DNA of 64,000 bases, taken from Mesostigma viride. Lineage: Eukaryota > Streptophyta > Mesostigmatophyceae > Mesostigmatales > Mesostigmataceae. Below are positions 45,229 through 54,954 of the stretch, piece by piece. The position numbers were made by a program, and so were the translations under genes. Each line of letters opens with the position of its first letter. Positions within the stretch are counted from its first letter, which is position 1. Where the stretch lies: the NCBI GenBank assembly GCA_009746045.1, contig RPFO01000104.1, positions 6,228,208 through 6,292,207 of the forward strand, given 5' to 3'. The notes under the pieces are model-generated. The model saw nothing but the letters and a program-made list of their open reading frames with translations, ran no database searches and had not been told where the DNA came from.

Positions 45229-46830
45229 GCTGGACTGTTGCAGGCAGCATCTAGACCATGAAAATAGACCACCCACAAAAATTGGGCTCATTCTGAGCTC
45301 AAATGGTGACATGTGACAGCATATATGTGCAGTTTTTCGTCATTTTCCCCCTTTACTTACATGAAACAAATATGAATAGTGGACAAATGAACTCATTTCA
45401 GGCTGGATTCTTGCAGGCAGCATGTAGACCATGAAAATAGACCACCCACAAAAATTGGGCTCATTCTGAGCTCAAATGGTGACATGTGACAGCATACATG
45501 TGCAGTTTTTCGTCATTTTCCCCCTTTTCTTACATGCAACAAATATGAATAGTGGACAAATGAACTCATATCAGGCTGGATTCTTGCAGGCAGCATTTAT
45601 ACCATGAAAATAGACCACCCACAAAAATTGGGCTCATTCTGAGCTCAAATGGTGACATGTGACAGCATACATGTGCAGTTTTTCGTCATTTTCCCCCTTT
45701 TCTTACATGAAACAAATATGAATAGTGAACAAATGAACTCATTTCAGGCTGGATTCTTGCAGGCAGCATTTATACCATGAAAATAGACCACCCACAAAAA
45801 TTGGGCTCATTCTGAGCTCAAATGGTGACATGTGACAGCATACATGTGCAGTTTTTCGTCATTTTCCCCCTTTTCTTACATGAAACAAATATGAATAGTG
45901 AACAAATGAACTCATTTCAGGCTGGATTCTTGCAGGCAGCATCTAGACCATGAAAATAGACCACCCACAAAAATTGGGCTCATTCTGAGCTCAAATGGTG
46001 ACATGTGACAGCATACATGTGCAGTTTTTCGTCATTTTCCCCCTTTACTTACATGAAACAAATATGAATAGTGGACAAATGAACTCATTTCAGGCTGGAT
46101 TCTTGCAGGCAGCATCTAGACCATGAAAATAGACCACCCACAAAAATTGGGCTCATTCTGAGCTCAAATGGTGACATGTGACAGCATACATGTGCAGTTT
46201 TTCGTCATTTTCCCCCTTTTCTTACATGCAACAAATATGAATAGTGGACAAATGAACTCATATCAGGCTGGATTCTTGCAGGCAGCATGTAGACCATGAA
46301 AATAGACCACCCACAAAAATTGGGCTCATTCTGAGCTCAAATGGTGACATGTGACAGCATACATGTGCAGTTTTTCGTCATTTTCCCCCTTTTCTTACAT
46401 GAAACAAATATGAATAGTGAACAAATGAACTCATATCAGGCTGGATTCTTGCAGGCAGCATCTAGACCATAAAAATAGACCACCCACAAAAATTGGGCTC
46501 ATTCTGAGCTCAAATGGTGACATGTGACAGCATACATGTGCAGTTTTTCGTCATTTTCCCCCTTTTCTTACATGAAACAAATATGAATAGTGAACAAATG
46601 AACTCATTTCAGGCTGGATTCTTGCAGGCAGCATCTAGACCATGAAAATAGACCACCCACAAAAATTGGGCTCATTCTGAGCTCAAATGGTGACATGTGA
46701 CAGCATACATGTGCAGTTTTTCGTGATTTTCCCGGTTAACTTCCATGAAACAAATATGAATAGTGAACAAATGAACTCATTTCAGGCTGGATTCTTGCAG
46801 GCAGCATTTAGAAAATGCACATTGCCAGCT
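45229..46830 (+). repeat. Left array of ~172-bp tandem repeats, about 9 units
   Basis: Unit landmarks: GGCTGGATTCTTGCAGGCAG, CATCTAGACCATGAAAATAG, ACCACCCACAAAAATTGGGC, TCATTCTGAGCTCAAATGGT, GACATGTGACAGCATACATG, CAGTTTTTCGTCATTTTCCC, ACATGAAACAAATATGAATA. About ten GCAGGCAGCAT landmarks at 171-173-bp spacing. Units differ by few substitutions (for example CATCTAGACC/CATTTATACC). The outermost and innermost units are the most diverged. Confidence 0.95.
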
Positions 46831-47064
46831 TTTACGTCATATCCCATTGAAAAAAAATAGATGAGCCATGAGCCATGAAACCTGTTCACCCAAATATGGT
46901 TTTATCCCATTTGATATATGTTCTACCAATTGTAAGGACATGTAATAAACCTATGAACCAAGGTCATAAGACACGGAATGTGTTGATCACAAGGCTGCTA
47001 GCCGCAAAGCATGCACCGAGAAGGTAGGGCAGCCATGAAAAATTAAAAGCCACATGCGGCAAGG
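46831..47064. other. Edge of the core, no feature seen
   Basis: AT-rich spacer between the array and the 3' end of the minus-strand ORFs (GCCATGAGCCATGAAACC, TTGATATATGTTC). It probably holds the 3' UTR of the minus-strand gene. Confidence 0.4.
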
Positions 47065-48176
47065 CTAGTCATCAGAGTCTGAATCAGGAATGATGGGAGG
47101 CCGGCGCTTGTGGCGCGGGGTGGCCTTGGCTTGCTTCATTGCCGTGGACCGCTGGGCGACCTGCTTGCGAATGCACTCAGTAATGTCCGCCTTCCCTCGC
47201 GCAATGCTCGCAGGTGGAAGATTTGGCAACTGCACACCGGGGCATGCGCAAAGCGCAGCCTGCACCTCATCAAATCCCACTATTTCATCGTCGCCATCGG
47301 AGTATAGCAGATGGGCCATGTCGCAACTCCACGCGTGGAGTGGGCGATGCCAAACATGCGTCGTATCGCATGGTGGCACCCCTCCACGTGGTGCCGTCGC
47401 CCATGCACCAGCACCTCCGCCACAACCGGCACCGAGCATTCGTATTTCCCATGGTGTCGGCCAAACTCTGGCAAGGTGACTGTCACATGCTCCAGGCCGG
47501 CAGCGACAAAGAGCCCCACCACCAGCTGCCGGCGTTCATTGCAGGACAGCCCCCAATATTTGCTACGTGCCGCCTCCCATATTACAAAGGATGACAGGGG
47601 GCTCTGGGGATCTTGTATGCATCTATGTTTACAACACCGCCCGCGCAGCTCTGCCGCGATCACATGGGCATTACAGGCGTATTTCAGTACTGTTGTTGCT
47701 GCATGATGATTTGAATCCTGCTGTGCGGCACCCACCACCTACATCATCATCGTCATCACTGCCGATATCCAGATGGTCGACCTGATCGTCATGATCAACG
47801 TCTACTACGACGTTGTAGGCCTCGTACAAGGGGAATCGACGCTGCCTGGGCATCAATTCCCCTTGTACGAGACAGGCCCCTGGTGGTCGGGACGTAAGAG
47901 CAGCAACACCAAAACGGCAACGAACATTCTCCAGCAAGCTGCCTCATCCCCGGCTTAAACAGGGGGCCTGGGGCAAGGGTCTTCTTCAATTTCCAACGAC
48001 ATCCAATTCCAGCGCCCCCCACCATATTCGTCACGGCGCCTCCAATAGTCTGAACCTTCACGACCGCCCATGGCAGCTCTCGCAATTATGTTGGCACGCC
48101 TCTCCCAATTATGCCTCTCCTGCCTCGTTTGTGGCTCGATCTTCCGCTGACTCAGCGCGGCGCATGAGAGTTCCAT
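47065..48176 (-). CDS. Core minus-strand gene, discontinuous frames, unknown function
   Basis: No single frame spans the region, but successive pieces look coding. 48176-47955 begins MELSCAALSQRKIEPQTRQE and contains RRANIIARAAMGGREGSDYW. Near 47870-47700 it reads FPLYEAYNVVVDVDHDDQVD and then a DDDDD run. 47738-47280 contains FVIWEAARSKYWGLSCNERR and GLEHVTVTLPEFGRHHGKYE. 47330-47065 contains DDEIVGFDEVQAALCACPGV and ends PPIIPDSDSDD. The pieces could be exons (GTAGGTGGG near 47727 is donor-like) or a frame-shifted pseudogene. I recognise no transposase motif. It lies head-to-head with the PHD gene across the 120-bp array. Confidence 0.35.
47819..47870. repeat. Perfect-stem hairpin, 19-bp arms
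   Basis: CTCGTACAAGGGGAATCGA (47820-47838) pairs with TCAATTCCCCTTGTACGAG (47852-47870) with one G-T type mismatch, around a 13-nt loop. It lies within the minus-strand coding-like region (encoding ...FPLYEAY on one arm). It could be a small MITE-like insertion or a recognition structure. Confidence 0.7.
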
Positions 48177-48189
48177 TCAGAATTCATTC

Positions 48190-48830
48190 ACCGACCCCCA
48201 ACACTGACCGTACAGCCAGAACAAACGAAAAGGTCTTGCATTCTCAATGAAAATGGGCTGTAACGGCATTCCATTGAGAATTCCATTCAGAACTCATTCA
48301 CCGACCCCCAACACTGACCGTACAGCCTGAACTGGGCTGAACATGCGAAAAGGACTTGCATTCTCAATGAAAATGGGCTGTTGCGGCATTCCATTGAGAA
48401 TTCCATTGAGAACCCATTCACCGACCCCCAACACTGACCGTACAGCCTGAACTGGGCTGAACATGCAAAAAGGACTTGCATTCTCAATGAAAATGGGCTG
48501 TTGCGGCATTCCATTGAGAATTCCATTGAGAACCCATTCACCGACCCCCAACACTGACCGTACAGCCTGAACTGGGCTGAACATGCAAAAAGGACTTGCA
48601 TTCTCAATGAAAATGGGCTGTTGCGGCATTCCATTGAGAATTCCATTGAGAACCCATTCACCGACCCCCAACACTGACCGTACAGCCTGAACTGGGCTGA
48701 ACATGCAAAAAGGACTTGCATTCTCAATGAAAATGGGCTGTTGCGGCATTCCATTGAGAATTCCATTCAGAACTCATTCACCGACCCCCAACACTGACCG
48801 TACAACCTGAACTGGGCTGAACATGCGAGA
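48190..48830. repeat. 120-bp tandem repeat, about 5.5 copies, between divergent genes
   Basis: Landmark CCGACCCCCAACACTGACCG recurs at 48191, 48301, 48421, 48541, 48661 and 48781. The middle units are nearly identical and the edge units diverge, the normal pattern of unequal exchange. Being 40 codons long it leaves open minus-strand frames (CSAQFRLYGQCWGSVNGF), which I regard as artefacts. Its place between two divergently oriented genes suggests promoter or enhancer repeats. Confidence 0.92.
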
Positions 48831-49078
48831 AACGAAGGACCATCCAAAAAGTGAAAAAATTCTGAAACAGTCCGCGGCGTTGTCCGAGCCTCGCATGCAA
48901 ATGGCATTTGAATGAACAAAGCGCAGTGACCGTCGTCTTTGCGCGCGCGCGGGTGGAGGTGCGTGCACTAGTCTGCCAAGAAAACACTGCAGGGCATGCG
49001 CGCACGAACACAACGAGAACGTGCCAGCCTATGACGTCGTCGACGATGAAGTTCGTCGTCCGCTAAATTGTAGGGGAT

Positions 49079-49728
49079 ATGGCGGAGTATCTGAGTGAAA
49101 CAGAGAGGCTGCGGGCAGAACGACTGTGTTATGGACAAACTGCGGGTGTTTGCCTCTTAGGCCATGCCGATGGGGCAGACAACAACTGTCGGGGCCGAAA
49201 TGGTGAAAGCTGCAACCTATTTGCTCACGCGATCTGCGTCAAGGCAATTGACGGGAATAAAAATGGGGAGGAGTGGTGGTGCCCAGGATGCCGTGACGTG
49301 GACCCCGGTGGCGTGAAAGTTGCCAATCTCCAAGCTTCGGGTTCGAACGGTCATCATGAGCTCGGCACTCCCCCCCGGCCCTTGGCATGGCGACCATTTG
49401 TTTGGTTTGTTGATTATTCCTTCATATACCGTGCCCTAAGGCATGCTGGCTTGATGTGCTGGGTGGTGGTGTGCAGGTTGGTGGACGCCGGCTCCCATCC
49501 ATTGACCCCTTCTCTGGCACGGTCTCTGTGGCGGTGGCTGCGCTCAACTCAATTGCGACACTGGCCATGTCTGGGAACACGACGCCCGTGCCACGATGGC
49601 GCCCGGTGACCACGTGGGTGCCATCATCCGTGTCAGCTCCGCCCAACTATGGTGTCGGCCGCCCATTGCAGCAGTGGCCAAACTTCTCCAATGACTGGAC
49701 TATGAGCAATGACTGGTTTACCAGCTAA
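49079..49728 (+). CDS. PHD-like zinc-finger protein, two exons
   Basis: Starts ATG 49079 (MAEYLSETERLRAERLCYGQ). A Cys/His finger follows at residues ~25-76: C-L-L-G-H, NNCRGRNGESCNLFAHAICV, then EEWWCPGC. The C..C..H..C...W-C-P-x-C order fits a PHD finger (binds histone tails), though the first part is unusual. The frame then degenerates. Splicing 49313 (GTGAAAG) to 49476 (GTGTGCAG) in phase 0 moves into the frame VGGRRLPSIDPFSGTVSVAV that ends SNDWTMSNDWFTS at 49728, about 162 residues. An alternative donor at 49298 is also in phase. It is the best-supported gene of the core. Confidence 0.6.
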
Positions 49729-50099
49729 GCTTATACTAGTTTCTGATGTATTATTAAGTGAGCCAGTGCTTCTAGTAGAAGGTGATGTCTTAGTACTTAT
49801 TGTATATTCATGCTGGACTGAAAGAGTACGTGGCGTGCCACTGGCAGCCGAGACATGTGCCTTGTCGATGGCCTGGGTTGCTCTTGTGCCATCCCATTTC
49901 ATCTCAGATTGAATCATGAAGTTTCATGATTCAGTTGATGCTTGCAAGTTTCCAGCCTGACATGATCGATCGAGTTCATTTGGTCGCACAAAAATGTTTT
50001 ATTCAAGAGAACAGTGGCAATGGCATCAAACTGCATTGTTTTCCTTTCATTTGTCACCTTTTGAGCTGTAAACAGTCTATTTTGATGGTCTACATGCTG

Positions 50100-51476
50100 C
50101 TTACAAGTTTCCAGCCTGATCTGAGTTCATTTGTTCAATATTCATATTTGTTTCATGTAAGATAACCGAGAAAATGACGAAAAACTGCACATGTATGCTG
50201 TCACGTGTCACCATTTGAGCTCAGAATGAGCCCAATTTTTGTGGGTGGTCTATTTTTATGGTCTAGATGCTGCCTGCAAGAATCCAGCCTGAAATGAGTT
50301 CATTTGTTCACTGTTCATATTTGTTTCATGTAAGAAAAGGGGGAAAATGACGAAAAACTGCATATGTATGCGGTCAAATGTCACCATTTGAGCTCAGAAT
50401 GAGCCCAATTTTTGTGGGTGGTCTATTTTCATGGTCTAGATGCTGCCTGCAAGAATCCAGCCTGATATGAGTTCATTTGTTCACTATTCATATTTGTTTC
50501 ATGTAAGAAAAGGGGGGAAATGACGAAAAACTGCACATGTATGCGGTCAAATGTCACCATTTGAGCTCAGAATGAGCCCAATTTTTGTGGGTGGTCTATT
50601 TTCATGGTCTAGATGCTGCCTGCAAGAACCCAGCCTGATATGAGTTCATTTGTTCACTGTTCATATTTGTTTCATGTAAGAAAAGGGGGAAAATGACGAA
50701 AAACTGCACATGTATGCTGTCACATGTCACCATTTGAGCTCAGAATGAGCCCAATTTTTGTGGGTGGTCTATTTTCATGGTCTAGATGCTGCCTGCAAGA
50801 ATCCAGCCTGATATGAGTTCATTTGTTCACTATTCATATTTGTTTCATGTAAGAAAAGGGGGAAAATGACGAAAAACTGCACATGTATGCTGTCACATGT
50901 CACCATTTGAGCTCAGAATGAGCCCAATTTTTGTGGGTGGTCTATTTTCATGGTCTAGATGCTGCCTGCAAGAATCCAGCCTGATATGAGTTCATTTGTT
51001 CACTATTCATATTTGTTTCATGTAAGAAAAGGGGGAAAATGACGAAAAACTGCACATGTATGCGGTCAAATGTCACCATTTGAGCTCAGAATGAGCCCAA
51101 TTTTTGTGGGTGGTCTATTTTCATGGTCTAGATGCTGCCTGCAAGAACCCAGCCTGATACGAGTTCATTTGTCCACTGTTCATATTTGTTTCATGTAAGA
51201 AAAGGGGGAAAATGACGAAAAACTGCACATGTATGCTGTCACATGTCACCATTTGAGCTCAGAATGAGCCCAATTTTTGTGGGTGGTCTATTTTCATGGT
51301 ATAAATGCTGCCTGCAAGAATCCAGCCTGAAATGAGTTCATTTGTTCACTATTCATATTTGTTTCATGTAAGAAAAGGGGGAAAATGACGAAAAACTGCA
51401 CATGTATGCTGTCACATGTCACCATTTGAGCTCAGAATGAGCCCAATTTTTGTGGGTGGTCTATTTTCATGGTCTG
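50100..51476 (-). repeat. Right array of the ~172-bp repeat, inverted, about 8 units
   Basis: Same unit as 45229-46830 in reverse orientation (ATGCTGCCTGCAAGAATCCA, GCCTGA(A/T)ATGAGTTCATT). Landmarks near 50267, 50440, 50612, 50785, 50958, 51130 and 51306, with decayed units at 49940-50110. Some units carry GCGGTCAAATGTCACC instead of GCTGTCACATGTCACC, a variant I did not see in the left array, so the two arrays have evolved partly apart. Confidence 0.95.
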
Positions 51477-51549
51477 AAGGCTGGATGACCCCTGCTTTAT
51501 TGACAAATATAAGGATTTAATCACATGTGGAAAATTTGAGTAAAATTTA

Positions 51550-51796
51550 TGAAATTGAGCAAACACTTATGAATCCCCTCCAGTCTGTGCGTGCTCGTGC
51601 GGATTGGCGTGGTTTGGCTGCCAAACTCGCCCTCCTCCGCTTATGTGCCCGCACCCCACCCGCCCCGCCCAATAGTCCCATGCCACGCGGCAGGTCCGGA
51701 TTGGTGGGACGGAATATTCCCACGGAATATCCGCGGAGCGCCGCGCCTTCTAGAAGGGCGCCGCGCCGGGAATATTCTCACGGATATTCCGTGTGA
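51550..51796 (+). pseudogene. 5' end remnant of a MYND-type gene
   Basis: 51550-51581 repeats the start region of the MYND gene at 45157 in inverted orientation, including the ATG (51569) and MNPL. The match stops abruptly after CCCCTCC; downstream is GC-rich sequence unrelated to the MYND gene, and the frame ends at 51796 without motifs. It is either the outer end of the fold-back element or the truncated start of a lost MYND gene. Confidence 0.55.
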
Positions 51797-52480
51797 GCGC
51801 CGCGCCGCCGCCACGCGGCACTAACCCATTGGTCCGATCGGAATATTCGTGGGAATATGCCGCCGCGCCGCGCCCGCGTGACACGCGGCGGACTCCCATT
51901 GGACTGTCGTGGGTGTCGCGCGCTTCGCGCGGGCCTCGGCAAGGCCGGATCGGACAGGCGGCGGGCCGACAGGCGCTGGTTCTGGCAGGTGTCAGACGCC
52001 AGCAGCAGCTCGCGTGGGTGACGGGCGCCAGCAGCAACTCGCATGGGTGACGGGCGCCAGCAGCAACTCGCATGGGTGACGGGCGCCAGCGGCAACTCGC
52101 GTGGGTGACGGGCGCCAGCAGCGACTCGCGTGGGTGACAGACGCCAGTAGTCAGCTCTGCATGGGACTGCGCGGGACGACAGGCGCGGGCTGAGGGGTGC
52201 CGCAACTGACAGGCGCGGGCTAGTAGCTGCAAGATCCGGCAGGTGACCGCCGCCAACAGTAAGTGCCGTCGGTGACAGGCGCCAGCAGTCACCGGGGCAC
52301 GGGACTGCGCGGGCCGACAGGCGCCGGTTCCGACAGCCGCGGGCCGGCAGCCGACGGTTACGGCACGTGACAGGCGCCCGTGGACCCTCCACGCCCCGCG
52401 GGCCGAATCCGGGTCGGAACAGGGCCAAGTCGGCGCGCGGTCGCCGGAAAGCGGACGCACACCGCCGGGCGGGGCGGGCG
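51660..52480. repeat. GC-rich spacer with GGAATATTC dyads and a 29-bp tandem repeat
   Basis: 51700-51900 is rich in dyads built from GGAATATTCC and GCGCCGCGCC. About 52005-52150 holds five copies of a 29-bp unit (GACGGGCGCCAGCAGCAACT + CGCATGGGT), with shorter relatives (GACAGGCGC.GG) to 52380. The long minus-strand ORFs through it (ASCCWRP-type repeats) are produced by the repeats and GC bias. I see no gene. Confidence 0.7.
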
Positions 52481-53245
52481 AACGGTTCGGGCTATCCCCC
52501 ACGACACTCGACGAATCCCACGGCAAATGAAAAGTTTGAAAAGTTCGGGCTATCCTGTTCGCCCGAACTTTTCGCGATAGCCCGAACTTTTCAAAACCTC
52601 CCACGGGAAAACCAAAAGTTTTGAAAAGTTTTGGCTCTGAGTCCCACGGCAAATGAAAAGTTTGAAAAGTTCGGGCGAAGGTTCGGGCGAACGAAAAATA
52701 GCACGAACCGCCAACTTAGTCCCCACCGGACGGGGTGCACTGCACTTTCGTATATACTCTACCTTCCTTTCCTAACACATAAAATATTGCACATGCTTCC
52801 TAACACATATTATTCTAACACACTTCCTAACACATATTATTTACCACTACACACTACCCTGTATACAGCCATAGCCATAATAATATGTGTTAGCAACCCT
52901 ACCTATATTTTATGTGTTAGCAACCCTACCAATATTTTATGTGTTAGCAAACCAACACAAAGGATATACACACCCCTACCCGTGCGCACCCCCGCCGGGG
53001 GGAACTAAGTTGGCGGTTCGGGCGATTCTGCGTTCGCCCGAACCATAGCCCGAACTTTTCAAACTTTTCATTTGCCGTGGGAATCAGAGCCAAAACTTTT
53101 CAAAACTTTTCGTTTTCGCGTGGGAGGCTCTGAAAAGTTCGGGCTATCCTGAAAAGTTCGGGCTATCCTGTTCGCCCGAACTTTTCAAACTTTTCGTTTG
53201 CCGTGGGAGACGGCCAGTGCCGTGGGGGACAGCCCGAACCGCTCC
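52480..53245. repeat. Near-continuous ~760-bp palindrome
   Basis: Matched arms, outer to inner: CGGTTCGGGCT.TCCCCCACG (from 52483) with its complement ending near 53243; CCCACGGCAAATGAAAAGTT at 52517 with 53207; CGGCAAATGAAAAGTTTGAA at 52648 with 53076; CGAACCGCCAACTTAGT at 52704 with 53020; CTAACACATAAAATATT at 52772 with 52947. All pairs share a centre at about 52860, so the arms are collinear for ~380 bp with little or no loop. Arms are AT-rich inside and GC-rich outside. No ORF. The word GAAAAGTTCGGGCTATCC recurs several times within each arm. Confidence 0.88.
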
Positions 53246-53376
53246 GGCGCGGGGCCGGGGACGGGACGGGGAGGGGGACACAAGCCGCGGGGCCGCGATC
53301 CAACACACAAGCGCGCACGCAGAGACGGACCAACCCAACAAACTTTATTAACAATATACGGATCCGTATATGCGAG

Positions 53377-54275
53377 TCAACACACCGCACGCCCCCCCGA
53401 CGGCGGAGGGGGGCCTGTCAAGAACGGGTCCGAGTACTGCGCCAATTCCCGGTTCAACTCGGCCATCAGGCCAGGCGTCTCCGCCTCAATCCTGTCTAAC
53501 TCACCGGGAGCGAAACAGCTCCCATACTTTTCCCAGTTCTCCTCACACTCTGCCCAAAACGCGCCCACGTCAATAGAACACGAGGGGGTCTCATCCACCG
53601 CACCGGTGGTCGACGCGACGGGCGTCTCGGCGGGGTCGGGCGACCGCATGATACGCGAGATCTCCTCGTCGGTAAAGTCGAAATCCACGATCGCGTCTTC
53701 GTCCACGAACGTGAACAGGGGCGACGACGACAACGAACCGTCCGCCACCGGCGAGCAACGCGACAAGGGGGCGGGGTATCCGGTACCGGCGCACGAAGCA
53801 CCACCGTCGTCGCGATCGCACCGCCGATCCACAACGCACTGGATCTCGCTCGCGCCCCCCGGCGAATTTGCAAACGACGAAAACGACACCCATTTCGGGC
53901 TGTCCACCGAGGGCGGCGGGGAAGACGGGCAGGCCAAGCGGTCGTACGGGCCCACGGCGACAGCCTCGCGAGTGTGGCACGGTGCGCGGCGGAACACATT
54001 AACCGGCGTAGAGTCCAGCAACGGCGGGCACGACACGCACGAGTTGGGAAGCCGCCATGCGTTGGCCCCACGCGAGAAGACGTCGTCAGCTGACGGAGAC
54101 GTTCCGCCTGTTCGCGGCGGTGTTTCTGCGCCCACACGCGTTCGCGGGCGCGGCACGGGTCGCACCGTTTCGTGTGCGTGTTGCCGTCTTTCACGGAGGT
54201 GAACAGGGCGACGGGCTTGTGCGCCTTGCACTTGTTGCACCAGCACAGCTGCGGGGGATTGTCGGAGGCGTCCAT
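53377..54275 (-). CDS. Cys-rich N-terminal domain protein, frame change, unknown function
   Basis: ATG at 54275 gives MDASDNPPQLCWCNKCKAHK, then PVALFTSVKDGNTHTKRCDP and CRARERVWAQKHRREQAERL: two CxxC pairs as in small zinc domains (CNKC...CDPC). Around 54080-54110 the sensible reading shifts to the frame that runs to the TGA at 53377, with FTFVDEDAIVDFDFTDEEIS and ELDRIEAETPGLMAELNREL. The upstream frame degenerates into Arg-rich noise after the shift, and the downstream frame is Arg-rich noise before it, so one indel, one short intron or programmed frameshifting must link them. Divergent from the MYND gene at 54955. No named family. Confidence 0.55.
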
Positions 54276-54299
54276 GGCGGGGCGACGAGAGACGCGGGC

Positions 54300-54954
54300 A
54301 GAGTCTCGCTCACTTGAGTGGTTCTGAGGCGAGAAGACCCCTTTGGACAGAGGGCACCGCCTTTTAAGTCCGCGACCATCCGCACGGACCAATCGCGTGC
54401 GAGGGAGGAGGGCCGCCCCGACCCACCAATCACGCGCAGATATAACCGCGAGTCTATCCGTAACCGAACCTCGGAATAGGATCCGACGGTGGCCTGGCGT
54501 AACCGATGGTCAGGGGTTGCGATCGGACGACGGGCGCGCGAAACGTTATCCGTCTTCCAGAAGGGTGTATAGATAAGGTAACCGATGCCCGGCGGGACGC
54601 TATCCGGCGGTCACGGTGTCGTAACCGACGACCGGGGATTGCGATCGGACGGCGGTCGCGCGAAACGTTATCCGTCTTCCGGAAGAGTGTACAGAGAAGG
54701 TAACGGACGCCCGGCGCGCGCGATCCGACGGCCGTGGGTCGTAACCGACGGTCGGGATAAGGATCCGAGGGACGTCGCGCGTCGGCGCGGGGCGCGCGGG
54801 CCGGTAGCCAATCAGAACGCGAGATGTCGTCCGCCAATCACGTCGCGAGATGTCGGACCGGGCGGGTATAAGAAGAGCGCAGGCGGCCGCAAGACCGTGG
54901 TCTCAGCTCCCTCTCTAGCAATCTAGCTCCTCACCGCTCTCGTTGTCCACCGTC
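54300..54954. promoter_or_regulatory. Divergent promoter region with ~124-bp repeats
   Basis: Lies between two divergent genes. TATA-like sites: GGGTATAAGAAGAGC at about 54864 (plus, ~90 bp before the ATG at 54955) and, on the minus strand, GACTTAAAAGGCGG at about 54357. Between them, 54455-54785 holds two copies of a ~124-bp block (AAACGTTATCCGTCTTCC at 54540 and 54664) plus many GTAACCGACGG and ATCCGACGG words. These recurring words look like protein-binding sites; that is inference. Confidence 0.55.

Larger units (their letters stand above)
45145..51581. mobile_element. Fold-back-like structure: inverted repeat arrays around a 3.3-kb core
   Basis: The outer ends are a 32-bp inverted pair, 45145-45176 and 51550-51581 (TGAAATTGAGCAAACACTTA + TGAATCCCCTCC). 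Inside are arrays of the same ~172-bp unit in opposite orientation (45229-46830 and about 50100-51476). The core 46830-50100 carries minus-strand ORFs, a 120-bp tandem array and a plus-strand PHD-finger gene. The architecture resembles Drosophila FB fold-back transposons, whose long inverted ends are tandem repeats. I find no convincing target-site duplication and no recognised transposase, so a broken palindromic duplication is the alternative. Confidence 0.6.

Noticed and set aside
48287-48766. 159-aa ORF with CSAQFRLYGQCWGSVNGF repeats
   Set aside because: Non-coding 120-bp tandem repeat; unit length is a multiple of three, so the frame stays open by chance.
52005-52150. CRISPR-like 29-bp repeats
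   Set aside because: Units are adjacent with no unique spacers; this is a eukaryotic-style minisatellite.
51750-52652. 300-aa minus-strand ORF with ASCCWRP-type repeats
   Set aside because: GC-rich 29-bp repeats and lack of stop codons explain it; it runs into the palindrome and has no motif.
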